A stretch of 23,045 bases of DNA from Nitrospirota bacterium (GCA_005877565.1 VBOK01000079.1:1-23045), one strand, 5' to 3'; positions 14,185 through 23,045 are shown, counted from the stretch's first letter. Numbers and translations: made by a program. Notes: generated from the letters alone by a model not told the origin.

Positions 14185-15201
14185 ATGACAACGGTCGCAG
14201 TAGTCGGGGCCAGTGGCTACGTGGGAGGGGAACTCCTGCGTCTCCTGTTCCGCCACCCCAAGGTGCGGGTCAGCGCCGTCACGTCGGAGCAATCCGCGGG
14301 AAAGCCGGTCCAGTCGCTGTTTCCCAACCTTGTGGGACCGGAACTGCTCTGCGAAGCCCTGGACCCTGACCGGATCGCCACCAGGGCCGACGCAATCTTC
14401 CTGGCCCTGCCCCATACCAAGTCAGCCGGCCCCGCACAGCGGTTCCTCAAGGCCGGCCGCAAGGTCATCGACCTGAGCGCCGACTTCCGTCTCAAAAACG
14501 CGCAGGCCTACGCAACGTGGTACCAGACCACGCATCCCTGCCCGGACCTTCTAAAAATCGCCGTCTACGGCTTGCCCGAGCTGCACCGCGACGCGATCCG
14601 ATCGGCCACCCTGGTCGCCACGCCTGGATGCTACCCGACCGCAGCGGTCCTCTCGCTGGCACCGCTGGTCGCGCACCGGTTGCTGAGCGAGCCAGTCATC
14701 ATCGACGCGAAATCGGGGATCTCCGGCGCGGGACGCACCCCAGCCCTCCCCTATCATTTCCCGGAAGCGAACGAGTCCATCGAAGCGTACAAGTTGGGGG
14801 CACACCGCCACATCCCGGAGATCGAACAGGAGCTTGGCATGACCGTCTCGTTCACCCCGTATCTGGTACCCATGACGCGGGGCATCCTCAGCACCGCCTA
14901 CGTGCACCTGCCGCAGGCCCGCACCACGGAACAGCTGACGGCGCTCTATCGGGACTTCTACAAGAACGAGCCGTTCGTGCGGGTGTTGGACCCGGGACAA
15001 TCGCCGAATCCACTGCATACCCGAGGCGCCAACCTCTGTGAGGTCTCGGCCTTTGCCGATCCGCGGAGTGGTACGGCCACGCTGATGGCCGCCCTCGACA
15101 ACCTGGTCAAGGGCGCCGCCGGCCAGGCCATCCAAGCGTTCAACATCCTGCAGGGATGGGACGAAACGCTGGGGCTTCAGGATTCCGGCCTCTATCCATA
15201 A
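14185..15201 (+). CDS. argC: N-acetyl-gamma-glutamyl-phosphate reductase
   Basis: Third step of arginine synthesis: NADPH-dependent reduction of N-acetylglutamyl phosphate to the semialdehyde. The 338-residue protein has the Rossmann motif VVGASGYVGGELLRLL, the IDLSADFRL segment, the catalytic cysteine C149 in VATPGCYPTA, the KSGISGAGR motif and the HRHIPEIEQEL histidine pair. The start fits the family, with CGGAG about 10 bases upstream. It begins 20 bases after a strong terminator, leaving little room for an independent promoter. argJ follows after 22 bases. Confidence 0.97.
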   Translation: MTTVAVVGASGYVGGELLRLLFRHPKVRVSAVTSEQSAGKPVQSLFPNLVGPELLCEALDPDRIATRADAIFLALPHTKSAGPAQRFLKAGRKVIDLSADFRLKNAQAYATWYQTTHPCPDLLKIAVYGLPELHRDAIRSATLVATPGCYPTAAVLSLAPLVAHRLLSEPVIIDAKSGISGAGRTPALPYHFPEANESIEAYKLGAHRHIPEIEQELGMTVSFTPYLVPMTRGILSTAYVHLPQARTTEQLTALYRDFYKNEPFVRVLDPGQSPNPLHTRGANLCEVSAFADPRSGTATLMAALDNLVKGAAGQAIQAFNILQGWDETLGLQDSGLYP

Positions 15202-15223
15202 CGATCAAGCAAGAAGGATCGCC

Positions 15224-16432
<1,209 letters not shown>

Positions 16433-16447
16433 GCGGCAACATTTCGC

Positions 16448-16476
16448 TTGAAAAGCCAGGGGGGGCATGCTAGGTT
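16448..16476 (+). promoter_or_regulatory. Candidate rpsB promoter
   Basis: TTGAAA (16448-16453) and TAGGTT (16471-16476) are spaced 17 bases apart, 16 bases after the argJ stop. The spacing is good, but the -10 matches consensus at only three positions. A TATTAT at 16493-16498 is an alternative -10 without a good -35. Confidence 0.4.
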
Positions 16477-16512
16477 TCAAAAGTTTCGACCGTATTATCC
16501 ACAATCTCGGGA

Positions 16513-16590
16513 CGTCCGCCTTGGCGGACGGGATATCGGTGCCCTAAGGACCTGAAAAATCCTCCCGCCCGGCTTTCCGATGAGGGCGGG
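16513..16590 (+). promoter_or_regulatory. Structured leader of rpsB (two hairpins)
   Basis: The 188-base gap between argJ and rpsB holds two strong inverted repeats. The first is a perfect 8-bp repeat with a 2-base centre (16513-16530). The second is a 7-bp stem CCCGCCC/GGGCGGG with a 13-base loop (16564-16590). Neither has a T tract, so they are not terminators. The Shine-Dalgarno (AAGGAAGGGGGTGA) follows just before the ATG. S2 is known to repress its own operon through the leader in other bacteria; whether this leader does so is inference. Confidence 0.55.
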
Positions 16591-16620
16591 TCGCGCCGGT
16601 ACAAGGAAGGGGGTGACGGG

Positions 16621-17388
16621 ATGGGCGTGATCACGATCAAGGAACTCCTGGAGGCCGGCGTGCACTTCGGCCACCAGACCAACCGATGGAACCCGAAGAT
16701 GAAACGGTACATCTTCGGGGAGCGCAACGGCATTTACATTATCGACCTGCAACAGACCCTCGCGCGGTTCGAGGCCGCCTACGATTTCGTCCGGCAGACC
16801 GTCGCCCAAGGCGACTCCGTCCTCTTCGTCGGCACCAAGCGACAGACCAGCACGATCGTCGAAGAAGAAGCCAAGCGTTGCCAGATGTTCAACGTCTCGC
16901 AGCGATGGCTGGGCGGCATGCTCACGAACTTCAACACGATCCGCAAGAGCATCGAAAAATTGCGCAAGATCGAGGCCGCGGCGAGCGACGGCACGTTCGA
17001 GCGCCTACCCAAGAAGGAAGTGGCCCAGCTGGAAAAGGAACGGCTGCGGCTCGAAACGAGCCTGGGTGGCATCAAGGGCATGCACACCCTGCCCGGCTGC
17101 ATCTACGTGGCCGACACGCGTGGCGAGCGCATCGCCATCCTGGAGGCGAACCGGCTGGACATCCCCGTCGTCGCCATCGTGGACACCAACTGCGACCCGG
17201 ACGGGATTGATTACCCCATCCCGGGCAACGACGATGCGCTCCGCTCCGTCAAAATGATCACCTCCAAGATCGCCGACGCCGTGATCGAAGGGCTGCACCT
17301 GCGCGCCCAGCGCACCGAGGAGGAGAAGCCCGGGGCCATGTCCCCGGCCGACTTGCGGGCCGTCCAAGCCGCCGGCGCCGGAGTTTAA
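16621..17388 (+). CDS. rpsB: Ribosomal protein S2
   Basis: Small-subunit protein needed for S1 binding and initiation. The 255-residue protein shows the family start ITIKELLEAGVHFGHQTNRWNPKM, the segment RWLGGMLTNFNTIRKSI, the LEKSLGGIKGM-like region (LETSLGGIKGM) and IVDTNCDPDGIDYPIPGNDDA. First gene of the rpsB-tsf-pyrH-frr unit, with a strong Shine-Dalgarno. Confidence 0.98.
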   Translation: MGVITIKELLEAGVHFGHQTNRWNPKMKRYIFGERNGIYIIDLQQTLARFEAAYDFVRQTVAQGDSVLFVGTKRQTSTIVEEEAKRCQMFNVSQRWLGGMLTNFNTIRKSIEKLRKIEAAASDGTFERLPKKEVAQLEKERLRLETSLGGIKGMHTLPGCIYVADTRGERIAILEANRLDIPVVAIVDTNCDPDGIDYPIPGNDDALRSVKMITSKIADAVIEGLHLRAQRTEEEKPGAMSPADLRAVQAAGAGV

Positions 17389-17430
17389 CGTCAGACCCGC
17401 AATCCGAAGTCAGCAAGGAGTTAGAGGACC

Positions 17431-18030
17431 ATGGCAGGAGACAGCGCACTCGTCAAGGAACTCCGGCAGAAGACCGGAGCCGGTATCATGGACTGCAAGC
17501 AGGCCCTCGTGGAAAACGGGGACGACATCAACAAGGCCATCGACTGGCTGCGGCAAAAGGGCCTGGCCGCGGCCGGAAAGAAGGCCGGACGCGCCACGAA
17601 CGAAGGCGTGATCGCTTCCTACATCCACCCCGGCAGCAAGGTCGGGGTGCTGATCGAGGTCAACTGCGAAACCGATTTCGTGGCCCGGAACGACGAGTTT
17701 CAGGCCCTCGTCCGTGACCTGACCCTCCAGATCGCCGCGTCCAAGCCCCTGTACGTCCGGCGGGAGGACGTCCCGCAGTCCGTGATCGACAAAGAACTGG
17801 AAATTTACAGGGGCCAGGCGAAAGAGATGGGCAAGCCCCAGGCCGCGTGGGAAAAGATCGCCACCGGCAAGCTGGAAAAGTTCTATCAGGACACGTGCTT
17901 GATGGAGCAACTCTTCATCAAGGACCCAAGCCTGAAGATCGCCGACCTGATCAAGCAGAAGATCGCCAAGATCGGCGAGAACATCACCGTCAGCCGCTTC
18001 ACCCGGTACCAACTCGGTGAGGAGGAATGA
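17431..18030 (+). CDS. tsf: Elongation factor Ts, short form
   Basis: Nucleotide exchange factor for EF-Tu. Features are the N-terminal UBA-like helix bundle (LVKELRQKTGAGIMDCKQAL, about 7-26) and the exchange motif TDFVARN at residues 81-87. At 199 residues it is the short form, as in Thermus and some other phyla, with a reduced core and no second full subdomain or coiled coil of the about 283-residue E. coli type. The ATG at 17431 has AAGGAG about 13 bases upstream. Its last bases overlap the pyrH start as ATGA. Confidence 0.97.
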   Translation: MAGDSALVKELRQKTGAGIMDCKQALVENGDDINKAIDWLRQKGLAAAGKKAGRATNEGVIASYIHPGSKVGVLIEVNCETDFVARNDEFQALVRDLTLQIAASKPLYVRREDVPQSVIDKELEIYRGQAKEMGKPQAAWEKIATGKLEKFYQDTCLMEQLFIKDPSLKIADLIKQKIAKIGENITVSRFTRYQLGEEE

Positions 18031-18758
18031 GCCGGCCGGCCTACAAGCGCGTCCTCCTGAAAATCAGCGGAGAAGTGCTTGCCGGCGACCAGCCTTTCGG
18101 GATCGACTCGCGGATGATCGACTACATCGCCTCGGAGATCGCCGAGGTCGCCGCGATGGGCGTCGAGGTCGCGGTGGTCATCGGCGGAGGGAACATCTTC
18201 CGTGGGATCGACGCCGCCGACGGCGGCATGGAGCGGGCTTCGGCCGATTACATGGGCATGCTGGCCACCATGCTCAACGCGCTCGCCCTGCAGAACGCGC
18301 TCGAGAAACAGGGCGCCGTCACCCGCGTCCAATCCGCCATTGAAATGCGCCAACTGGCCGAAGGCTACATCCGCCGGCGCGCGATCCGCCACCTGGAAAA
18401 GAAGCGCGTGGTCATTTTCGCGGCGGGCACCGGCAACCCGTATTTCTCCACCGACACGGCCGCCGCGCTTCGCGCGATGGAAATCGGGGCCGACATCATC
18501 CTCAAGGGCACCAAGGTCTCCGGCATCTACGACGACGACCCCATGAAGAATCCCCGCGCGACCAAATACACAAAGCTGTCCTTCCTCGCCGTCATCGACA
18601 AGCGCCTCAAAGTCATGGACTCGACCGCCATCTCCCTGTGCATGGACCACAACCTCCCCATCATCGTGTTTAACGTCAAGGAGAAGGGCAACATCAAGCG
18701 CGTCGTCCTGGGAGAGCAACTCGGCACATTGGTCACAGACGAAGCCGCTCCAGCGTAG
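18027..18758 (+). CDS. pyrH: UMP kinase
   Basis: Phosphorylates UMP to UDP in pyrimidine nucleotide synthesis. The 243-residue amino-acid-kinase-fold protein has KRVLLKISGE at the start, VIGGGNIFRG, ADYMGMLATMLNALAL, the FAAGTGNPYFSTDTAAALRA segment and LKGTKVSGIYDDDP. It overlaps tsf by four bases (ATGA at 18027-18030), and GAGGAG lies just upstream. Part of the conserved rpsB-tsf-pyrH-frr order. Confidence 0.98.
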   Translation: MSRPAYKRVLLKISGEVLAGDQPFGIDSRMIDYIASEIAEVAAMGVEVAVVIGGGNIFRGIDAADGGMERASADYMGMLATMLNALALQNALEKQGAVTRVQSAIEMRQLAEGYIRRRAIRHLEKKRVVIFAAGTGNPYFSTDTAAALRAMEIGADIILKGTKVSGIYDDDPMKNPRATKYTKLSFLAVIDKRLKVMDSTAISLCMDHNLPIIVFNVKEKGNIKRVVLGEQLGTLVTDEAAPA

Positions 18759-18774
18759 CGCCGCGAGGGACGCC

Positions 18775-19332
18775 ATGGAATTCCCGCAGAAGAAAAAAGC
18801 CACGGAGAAAATGGAGGGCCAGCTCGACCACCTGCGGCACGAGATGGCCGCGATCCGCACGGGCCGTGCCTCGATCGGCCTGCTGGATCACGTCCGGGTG
18901 GACTACTACGGCACGCCCACGCCCCTCAAGCAGGTCGCCTCGCTGGCCGCGCCCGAGAACCGGCTCCTCACCGTCCAGCCGTTCGACCCCAAGATGATCA
19001 AGGACATCGAGAAGGCGATTCTGGCCTCCGACCTCGGCCTGACCCCCACGAACGACGGCAAGCTCGTCCGCCTCCCGATCCCGCCGCTCACCGAGGAGCG
19101 CCGCAAGGAGCTGGTGAAGCTCGCGAAGAAGATCGCGGAGGAAGTCCGGGTCCACATCCGCAACATCCGGCGGGACGTGCTCGAGGAGATCAAGAAGGCC
19201 CAAAAGGCCTCCCAGATGACCGAGGACGAGACCAAGAAGGCCCAGGACGAGCTCCAGAAGCTGACGGACGTGTACATCACCAAAGTGGATGAGACCCTCA
19301 AGAAGAAGGAGGCGGAGATCACCGAAATTTGA
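18775..19332 (+). CDS. frr: Ribosome recycling factor
   Basis: Splits post-termination ribosomes together with EF-G. The 185-residue protein has IRTGRASIGLLDHVRVDYYGTPTPLKQVA, TVQPFDPKMIKDIEKAI, and the long helix region RRKELVKLAKKIAEEVRVHIRNIRRD. GAGGGA lies about 6 bases before the ATG. The stop TGA (19330-19332) overlaps the TTG start of alr. Confidence 0.98.
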   Translation: MEFPQKKKATEKMEGQLDHLRHEMAAIRTGRASIGLLDHVRVDYYGTPTPLKQVASLAAPENRLLTVQPFDPKMIKDIEKAILASDLGLTPTNDGKLVRLPIPPLTEERRKELVKLAKKIAEEVRVHIRNIRRDVLEEIKKAQKASQMTEDETKKAQDELQKLTDVYITKVDETLKKKEAEITEI

Positions 19333-20432
19333 ACTCCACCGTCGTCGAGATTTCCCTGCCCGCCCTCCGCCATAACCTCCGTCAAGTCGCGCGTCGCGTC
19401 GGGACGGTCCCCATCATCGCCGTCGTCAAGGCCAACGCGTACGGCCACGGGGTCGTACCCGTCACGCGCACGCTCCTGGCGGCCGGGGCGCGCCAACTGG
19501 GCGTCGCCACGGTGGCGGAAGGCCAGGAGCTCCGGCACGCCGGCATCACCGCCCCGGTCCTGGTGATGGGCGGCGTCTTCCCGGACGACGTGCCGCTCCT
19601 CCAGGAACTCAATCTGACGCCGGTGCTGCCCTCGCAGGACGCCATCCTGATGGCGGCCCGCCTCGTGAAATCCCGCTCCGCGCCCCTGCCCGTCCACCTC
19701 AAAGTGGACACCGGGATGAGCCGCCTGGGACTCACGCGTGAAGAATTCCTGGACAGCCTCCACTCCACCTGGCCTCCGACCCTGCGCCTCGAGGGCCTGA
19801 TGAGCCATCTCGCCTCGGCCGACGCACATGATGGAGCGTCGGCTGAAGGCCAACTGGCCCGCTTTCGCGAGCTGCTCGACGCGGCGAAGTCAGCCGGCCT
19901 GGCGGTGCCGGCTGCGCACATTGCCAACAGCGCCGCCATCCTGCGTTTCCCGGCCAGCTACTTCGACCGCGTGCGTCCCGGTCTCATGCTGTACGGGTAC
20001 GCCAACGGGCCGACGGCCGCAGCCGATCTCCGTCCCGCGCTCTCGTGGAAGACCCACATCGTGCAGGTCAAACGCGTCGGCGCAGGCCAGCCGGTCAGCT
20101 ACGGCGGGACGTTCGTCACCTCACGTCCCTCGACCCTGGCCATCCTGCCGGTCGGCTACGCCGACGGGTATAGCCGCACCCTGTCCAACAGGGGGCACGT
20201 GCTGGTCGGCGGCAGGACGGTTCCGATCGTCGGGCGGATCTGCATGGACCTCACAGTGGTCGACGTGTCGGACCTCCCGGAGGCCCGTCCCGGGGACGAG
20301 GCGGTGCTGCTGGGCAGGCAGGGCGCCGCTGCGATCACGGCGGACGACCTGGCCGCCTGGCAGGAGACCATCAGCTACGAAGTCCTCTGCCAGATCAGCC
20401 CCCGCCTCCCGCGCGTCTATCTGGAAGACTGA
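19329..20432 (+). CDS. alr: Alanine racemase
   Basis: PLP enzyme that makes D-alanine for peptidoglycan. The 367-residue protein has the PLP lysine K34 in VVKANAYGHG and the second catalytic base Y258 in PVSYGGTF, plus VDTGMSRLG, NSAAILRF, RPGLMLYGY and GRICMDLTVVDVSD. The start is TTG at 19329, forming TTGA with the frr stop. The purine-rich AAGAAGGAGGCGGAG in the frr end is the likely ribosome binding site. No earlier ATG or GTG in frame gives a better fit. The usual downstream neighbours of frr (uppS, cdsA) are replaced by alr here. Confidence 0.95.
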   Translation: MNSTVVEISLPALRHNLRQVARRVGTVPIIAVVKANAYGHGVVPVTRTLLAAGARQLGVATVAEGQELRHAGITAPVLVMGGVFPDDVPLLQELNLTPVLPSQDAILMAARLVKSRSAPLPVHLKVDTGMSRLGLTREEFLDSLHSTWPPTLRLEGLMSHLASADAHDGASAEGQLARFRELLDAAKSAGLAVPAAHIANSAAILRFPASYFDRVRPGLMLYGYANGPTAAADLRPALSWKTHIVQVKRVGAGQPVSYGGTFVTSRPSTLAILPVGYADGYSRTLSNRGHVLVGGRTVPIVGRICMDLTVVDVSDLPEARPGDEAVLLGRQGAAAITADDLAAWQETISYEVLCQISPRLPRVYLED

Positions 20433-20471
20433 TCCCGCATTCTCTCTTGCTAGGTCAGGATAAAACCTGTA

Positions 20472-20480
20472 TGGTATAGT
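20472..20480 (+). promoter_or_regulatory. Extended -10 promoter of the mla operon
   Basis: TGGTATAGT has a -10 TATAGT (20475-20480) with the TGn extension. No good -35 lies 17 bases upstream; TTGCTA at 20447-20452 is too far (22 bases). The ATG of mlaE is 32 bases on. The AT-rich patch is the only promoter-like site in the 80-base gap after alr. Confidence 0.55.
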
Positions 20481-20512
20481 CACGTCCGGCATTTCCCTGA
20501 AAGGGGCGGCGC

Positions 20513-21292
20513 ATGAACTCGTCAGTCATCCGTCTCGACGACACGCTCAAAGGCTACGTCTTAACCGTCCAAGAATTCGCCCTGCTCTGTACGGCTGCAT
20601 TCGCCGGCGCGTTCCGGCGTCCCTGGTACCTCCGGGATACGCTCTACCACATGGACCAGATCGGGGTGGGCTCTCTTTTCATCGTCCTCCTGACGGGGAT
20701 TTTCACCGGCATGGTCCTGGCCCTGCAGGGGGCCATCCAGCTCGAGCCGTACGGCGCGGTCCAGTACATCTCCCGCCTGATCAGCACGTCCGTCGTACGG
20801 GAACTCGGCCCGGTGCTCGCCGCCCTCATGATCGCCGGACGGGTCGGTTCCGGCATCGCCTCCGAGCTGGCGTCCATGCAAGTCACCGAGCAGATCGACG
20901 CGCTCAGGGCCGAAGGGACGGACCCCATCAAGAAGCTGGTTACCCCTCGACTGATGGCCTCGGTGATCATGGTCCCTGTGCTGACCATCATCACCAACGG
21001 GATCGCACTGCTCGGTGGGTTCCTGATCGCCAATTTTTACTTGAGCATCGACCCCTACTTTTATTGGACATGGGCGTTTGAAGCCTTGCGCTTCCACGAC
21101 CTGATTTACGGTCTCATCAAACCGACCGTCTTCGGCTTCATCATCTGCATGGTCGGCTGCTACGCCGGCCTCAACACGGCCGGCGGAACTGTGGGAGTCG
21201 GGCGGGCGACGACCCAGGCGATGGTCACCTCCTCCATCCTGATCCTGATGACCGACTTCTTCATGACCAAGGTGTTCGTCTTTCTCGGTTGA
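20513..21292 (+). CDS. mlaE: MlaE-family ABC transporter permease
   Basis: Integral membrane permease of a phospholipid (Mla/MCE) transporter. The 259-residue protein has about five to six hydrophobic segments and the family core: LTGIFTGMVLALQG, VVRELGPVLAALMIAGRVGSGIASELASM, TEQIDAL and the end segment CYAGLNTAGGTVGVGRATTQAMV. AAGGGG lies 7 bases before the ATG. It is followed at once by mlaF and mlaD, so the three probably form one complex linking inner and outer membranes. Confidence 0.95.
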   Translation: MNSSVIRLDDTLKGYVLTVQEFALLCTAAFAGAFRRPWYLRDTLYHMDQIGVGSLFIVLLTGIFTGMVLALQGAIQLEPYGAVQYISRLISTSVVRELGPVLAALMIAGRVGSGIASELASMQVTEQIDALRAEGTDPIKKLVTPRLMASVIMVPVLTIITNGIALLGGFLIANFYLSIDPYFYWTWAFEALRFHDLIYGLIKPTVFGFIICMVGCYAGLNTAGGTVGVGRATTQAMVTSSILILMTDFFMTKVFVFLG

Positions 21293-21299
21293 GGTGCCC

Positions 21300-22109
21300 G
21301 TGATCCGGTTCACCAACGTGTGCAAGATGTTTCACGGCCGGCCGGTCCTCAAGGATTTCAGCCTGGAGATTCCTTCCGGACACACGGTGGCGATCCTGGG
21401 GGGCAGCGGCGGCGGCAAGACGACCGTGCTGCGTCTGATCCTGGGCCTGCTCCGCCCGGACTCCGGGTCCATCCGCATCGACGGGAAGGAAATCGTCGGG
21501 CTTCCCGAACGGGACATGGTTCCGATCCGTGCCCGCATGGCGATGGTCTTCCAAGGATCCGCGTTGTTCGACTCGCTCACCGTCCGCGGGAACGTGGGCT
21601 ATCGCCTCTACGAGGAGCAGGTCTTTGCGGACGACATCATCGAACGGAAGGTCGTCGAGTCTCTGTGTTTCGTCGGGCTGGAAGACACGCTCGAGAAGAT
21701 GCCGGCCGAACTCAGCGGCGGCATGAAAAAGCGGGTCGCGATCGCGCGCGCCCTGGCCTGCAGGCCGAAGGTGATCCTCTATGATGAACCGACGGCGGGA
21801 CTGGATCCGATCAACACCCACCTGATCACCGAGCTGATCTGCAGGCTTCAGAAGGAGGAACGCCTCACACAGGTGGTGGTGACGCACGACCTCGACACGG
21901 CCTATCGCATCGCGGACCGGCTGATCATGGTCCACCGGGGCGAAAAACTCTTCGACGGCACCGTGGACATGCTGAAAATCGCGGACGACCCGCGCATCCG
22001 GACGTTCCTCCGCCCGCAGGAAGTCCTGACGGCGCCGGGATGCTTTCCCGACAAGGACGGCGGGATTCGCGTGGTCGCACCGGCCATGGACAAAGAGAGT
22101 CCGGCATGA
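21300..22109 (+). CDS. mlaF: MlaF-family ABC transporter ATP-binding protein
   Basis: Cytoplasmic ATPase of the Mla transporter. In this 269-residue reading, Walker A is GGSGGGKT at 34-41, the Q-loop is MVFQGSALFDSLTV, the signature is LSGGMKKRVAIARAL, Walker B is VILYDEPTAGLD and the H-loop is VTHDLDT. I start at the GTG at 21300 (MIRFTNV), which matches the family start and has GAGG five bases upstream. A GTG at 21294 gives two more residues but sits one base after the mlaE stop without a Shine-Dalgarno. The stop overlaps the mlaD ATG as ATGA. Confidence 0.95.
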   Translation: MIRFTNVCKMFHGRPVLKDFSLEIPSGHTVAILGGSGGGKTTVLRLILGLLRPDSGSIRIDGKEIVGLPERDMVPIRARMAMVFQGSALFDSLTVRGNVGYRLYEEQVFADDIIERKVVESLCFVGLEDTLEKMPAELSGGMKKRVAIARALACRPKVILYDEPTAGLDPINTHLITELICRLQKEERLTQVVVTHDLDTAYRIADRLIMVHRGEKLFDGTVDMLKIADDPRIRTFLRPQEVLTAPGCFPDKDGGIRVVAPAMDKESPA

Positions 22110-23045
22110 GACCCCACGCGCAGGTGCGCTGGCTGCAACTCAAGGTCGGCCTGGTCATCCTCGTCGCCATCGCCGGAATCCTGGTCGCCGTCATGAACCT
22201 CAACGAGGGCATGGGGCTCTTCGGTCGGCGCGCGACCTTCCGCGCCCTGGTGGCGGACAGTCACGGCATCAAGGTCGGGGCGCCCGTCCGCCTCAACGGG
22301 GTGGACACGGGCAACATCATCCGCATCGCCATCGACAGCAGCAGCGGCAAAGTGTCGCTCACCTTCACCATCAACGATGACATTCGCCCGCTCCTGCGCC
22401 GCGACGCGGCCGTGCTGATCCGGCCGATGGGGCTGCTCGGCGACAAATATCTGGAACTCCTCCCCGGAACCCCCAAGGAGCCGCCCCTCCAGGATGACGC
22501 GGTCCTCACCGGGCAAGCCGAGAGCGACGTTACCGGCCTGGCCGAAAGTGCGACGACCACGCTGGAGAACGTGAACCGCAGCCTGAGGGACCTCCAGACG
22601 ATTCTCACCGGCTTGAAGGAAGGCAAAGGCACCGCGGGCAAGCTCGTGACCGACCCTGCCCTCTTCGACCACACGACGACGCTCCTCAGCAAGGCGGAGG
22701 CACTCTCCGACAAGACTTCGCAGTTGCTCGCCAGGGTTGAAAAAGGGGAAGGCACATTGGGTCAGTTGGTCATGGACCGGTCGTTCTATGACCGGGCCGC
22801 CGCCGCCGTGGTTGAATTGCAGAAGGTGGCCGCTTTGCTCAATCGGCCCGACGGCAGCCTGGGACGGCTGGCACGCGACTCATCGTTGTACCAACGCTTG
22901 GACAGCATCACCGCCAAGAGTGAAGCCTTGGTCAGGAAGCTCGAGCGTGGCGACGGTACCCTCGGGAAGCTGGTCACCCAGGATCAGCTCTATCAACGGG
23001 CCGACAAGGTGTTGACCGAGATGGAGGCTCTGCTGGCAGACGTCA
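22106..23045 (+). CDS. mlaD: MlaD-family MCE protein, 3' end cut by window edge
   Basis: Lipid-binding MCE subunit anchored in the inner membrane and facing the periplasm. The 313 visible residues have one membrane segment (about 12-31, LKVGLVILVAIAGILVAVMNL), then the MCE domain (about 42-120: VRLNGVDTGNIIRIAI, RPMGLLGDKYLELLPG). A helical region follows with four copies of a GxGTxGxL..D..LY motif starting at residues 173, 214, 248 and 282. E. coli MlaD is about 183 residues, so this is a long-tailed form. The remainder lies beyond the window. The start overlaps mlaF as ATGA. Confidence 0.93.
   Translation, partial: MRPHAQVRWLQLKVGLVILVAIAGILVAVMNLNEGMGLFGRRATFRALVADSHGIKVGAPVRLNGVDTGNIIRIAIDSSSGKVSLTFTINDDIRPLLRRDAAVLIRPMGLLGDKYLELLPGTPKEPPLQDDAVLTGQAESDVTGLAESATTTLENVNRSLRDLQTILTGLKEGKGTAGKLVTDPALFDHTTTLLSKAEALSDKTSQLLARVEKGEGTLGQLVMDRSFYDRAAAAVVELQKVAALLNRPDGSLGRLARDSSLYQRLDSITAKSEALVRKLERGDGTLGKLVTQDQLYQRADKVLTEMEALLADV
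22622..22996 (+). repeat. Four degenerate repeats inside mlaD
   Basis: The encoded units read GKGTAGKLVTDPALFD, GEGTLGQLVMDRSFYD, PDGSLGRLARDSSLYQ and GDGTLGKLVTQDQLYQ. They start 41, 34 and 34 residues apart, with helical linkers rich in leucine and alanine. The repeats are visible at protein level; the DNA is more diverged, so they are old. Confidence 0.8.

Noticed and set aside
16513..16530. Terminator of the argC-argJ unit
   Set aside because: The 8-bp repeat has a 2-base centre and is followed by GGATATC rather than a T tract, so it is better read as leader structure.

Overview
The window is a gene-dense, GC-rich chromosomal stretch of core bacterial genes. I see no insertion sequence, prophage, CRISPR array or toxin-antitoxin pair. 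The gene content (C5-pathway heme genes, a fused uroporphyrinogen-III methyltransferase/synthase, tandem bifunctional-nuclease (DUF151) genes, short EF-Ts, Mla/MCE transport) and the protein flavour suggest a Gram-negative bacterium. My best guess is the phylum Nitrospirota (Nitrospira-like); this rests on family recognition only, not on a search.

Region 1 (minus strand, 9061 down to 1) is a ten-gene co-directional run behind a near-consensus sigma-70 promoter at 9000-9029. In transcription order it holds a CcsA/HemX-like membrane protein, hemA, a zinc-ribbon membrane protein, hemC, a cobA-hemD fusion, a CBS-domain protein, hemB, ribF, tilS and hpt (cut by the window edge). Gaps are 22 bases or less and many stops and starts overlap. 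The run makes uroporphyrinogen III from glutamyl-tRNA, can divert it to precorrin-2, and adds flavin synthesis, tRNA lysidinylation and purine salvage. tilS needs a single -1 frame change to be read through. An SDR oxidoreductase gene lies just upstream on the same strand, divergent from rsmI.

Region 2 (9936-11872) holds rsmI (+), a convergent strong terminator, a short secreted protein of unknown function (-) with its own near-consensus promoter and Shine-Dalgarno, and a tRNA-Leu(CAA) gene (-). The 476 bases from 11397 to 11872 carry no protein gene: they hold the secreted-protein promoter and leader, the tRNA, the tRNA promoter and a candidate promoter for the next gene.

Region 3 (plus strand, 11873-14164) runs from a small YggX-like protein with an added four-cysteine zinc-ribbon pattern, through two tandem DUF151 genes, to rplM-rpsI and a rho-independent terminator.

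Region 4 (14185-20432) holds argC-argJ, then a structured leader and rpsB-tsf-pyrH-frr, closing with a TTG-started alr that overlaps frr. Region 5 (20475 to the end) is a lipid-transport operon mlaE-mlaF-mlaD behind an extended -10 promoter. mlaD runs off the window and carries four copies of a GxGTxGxL...D..LY motif.

The window is mostly housekeeping. The least explained parts are the two small proteins embedded in the heme operon, the secreted orphan at 10785-11396, the cysteine-rich YggX variant, the tilS frame break and the MlaD repeats.
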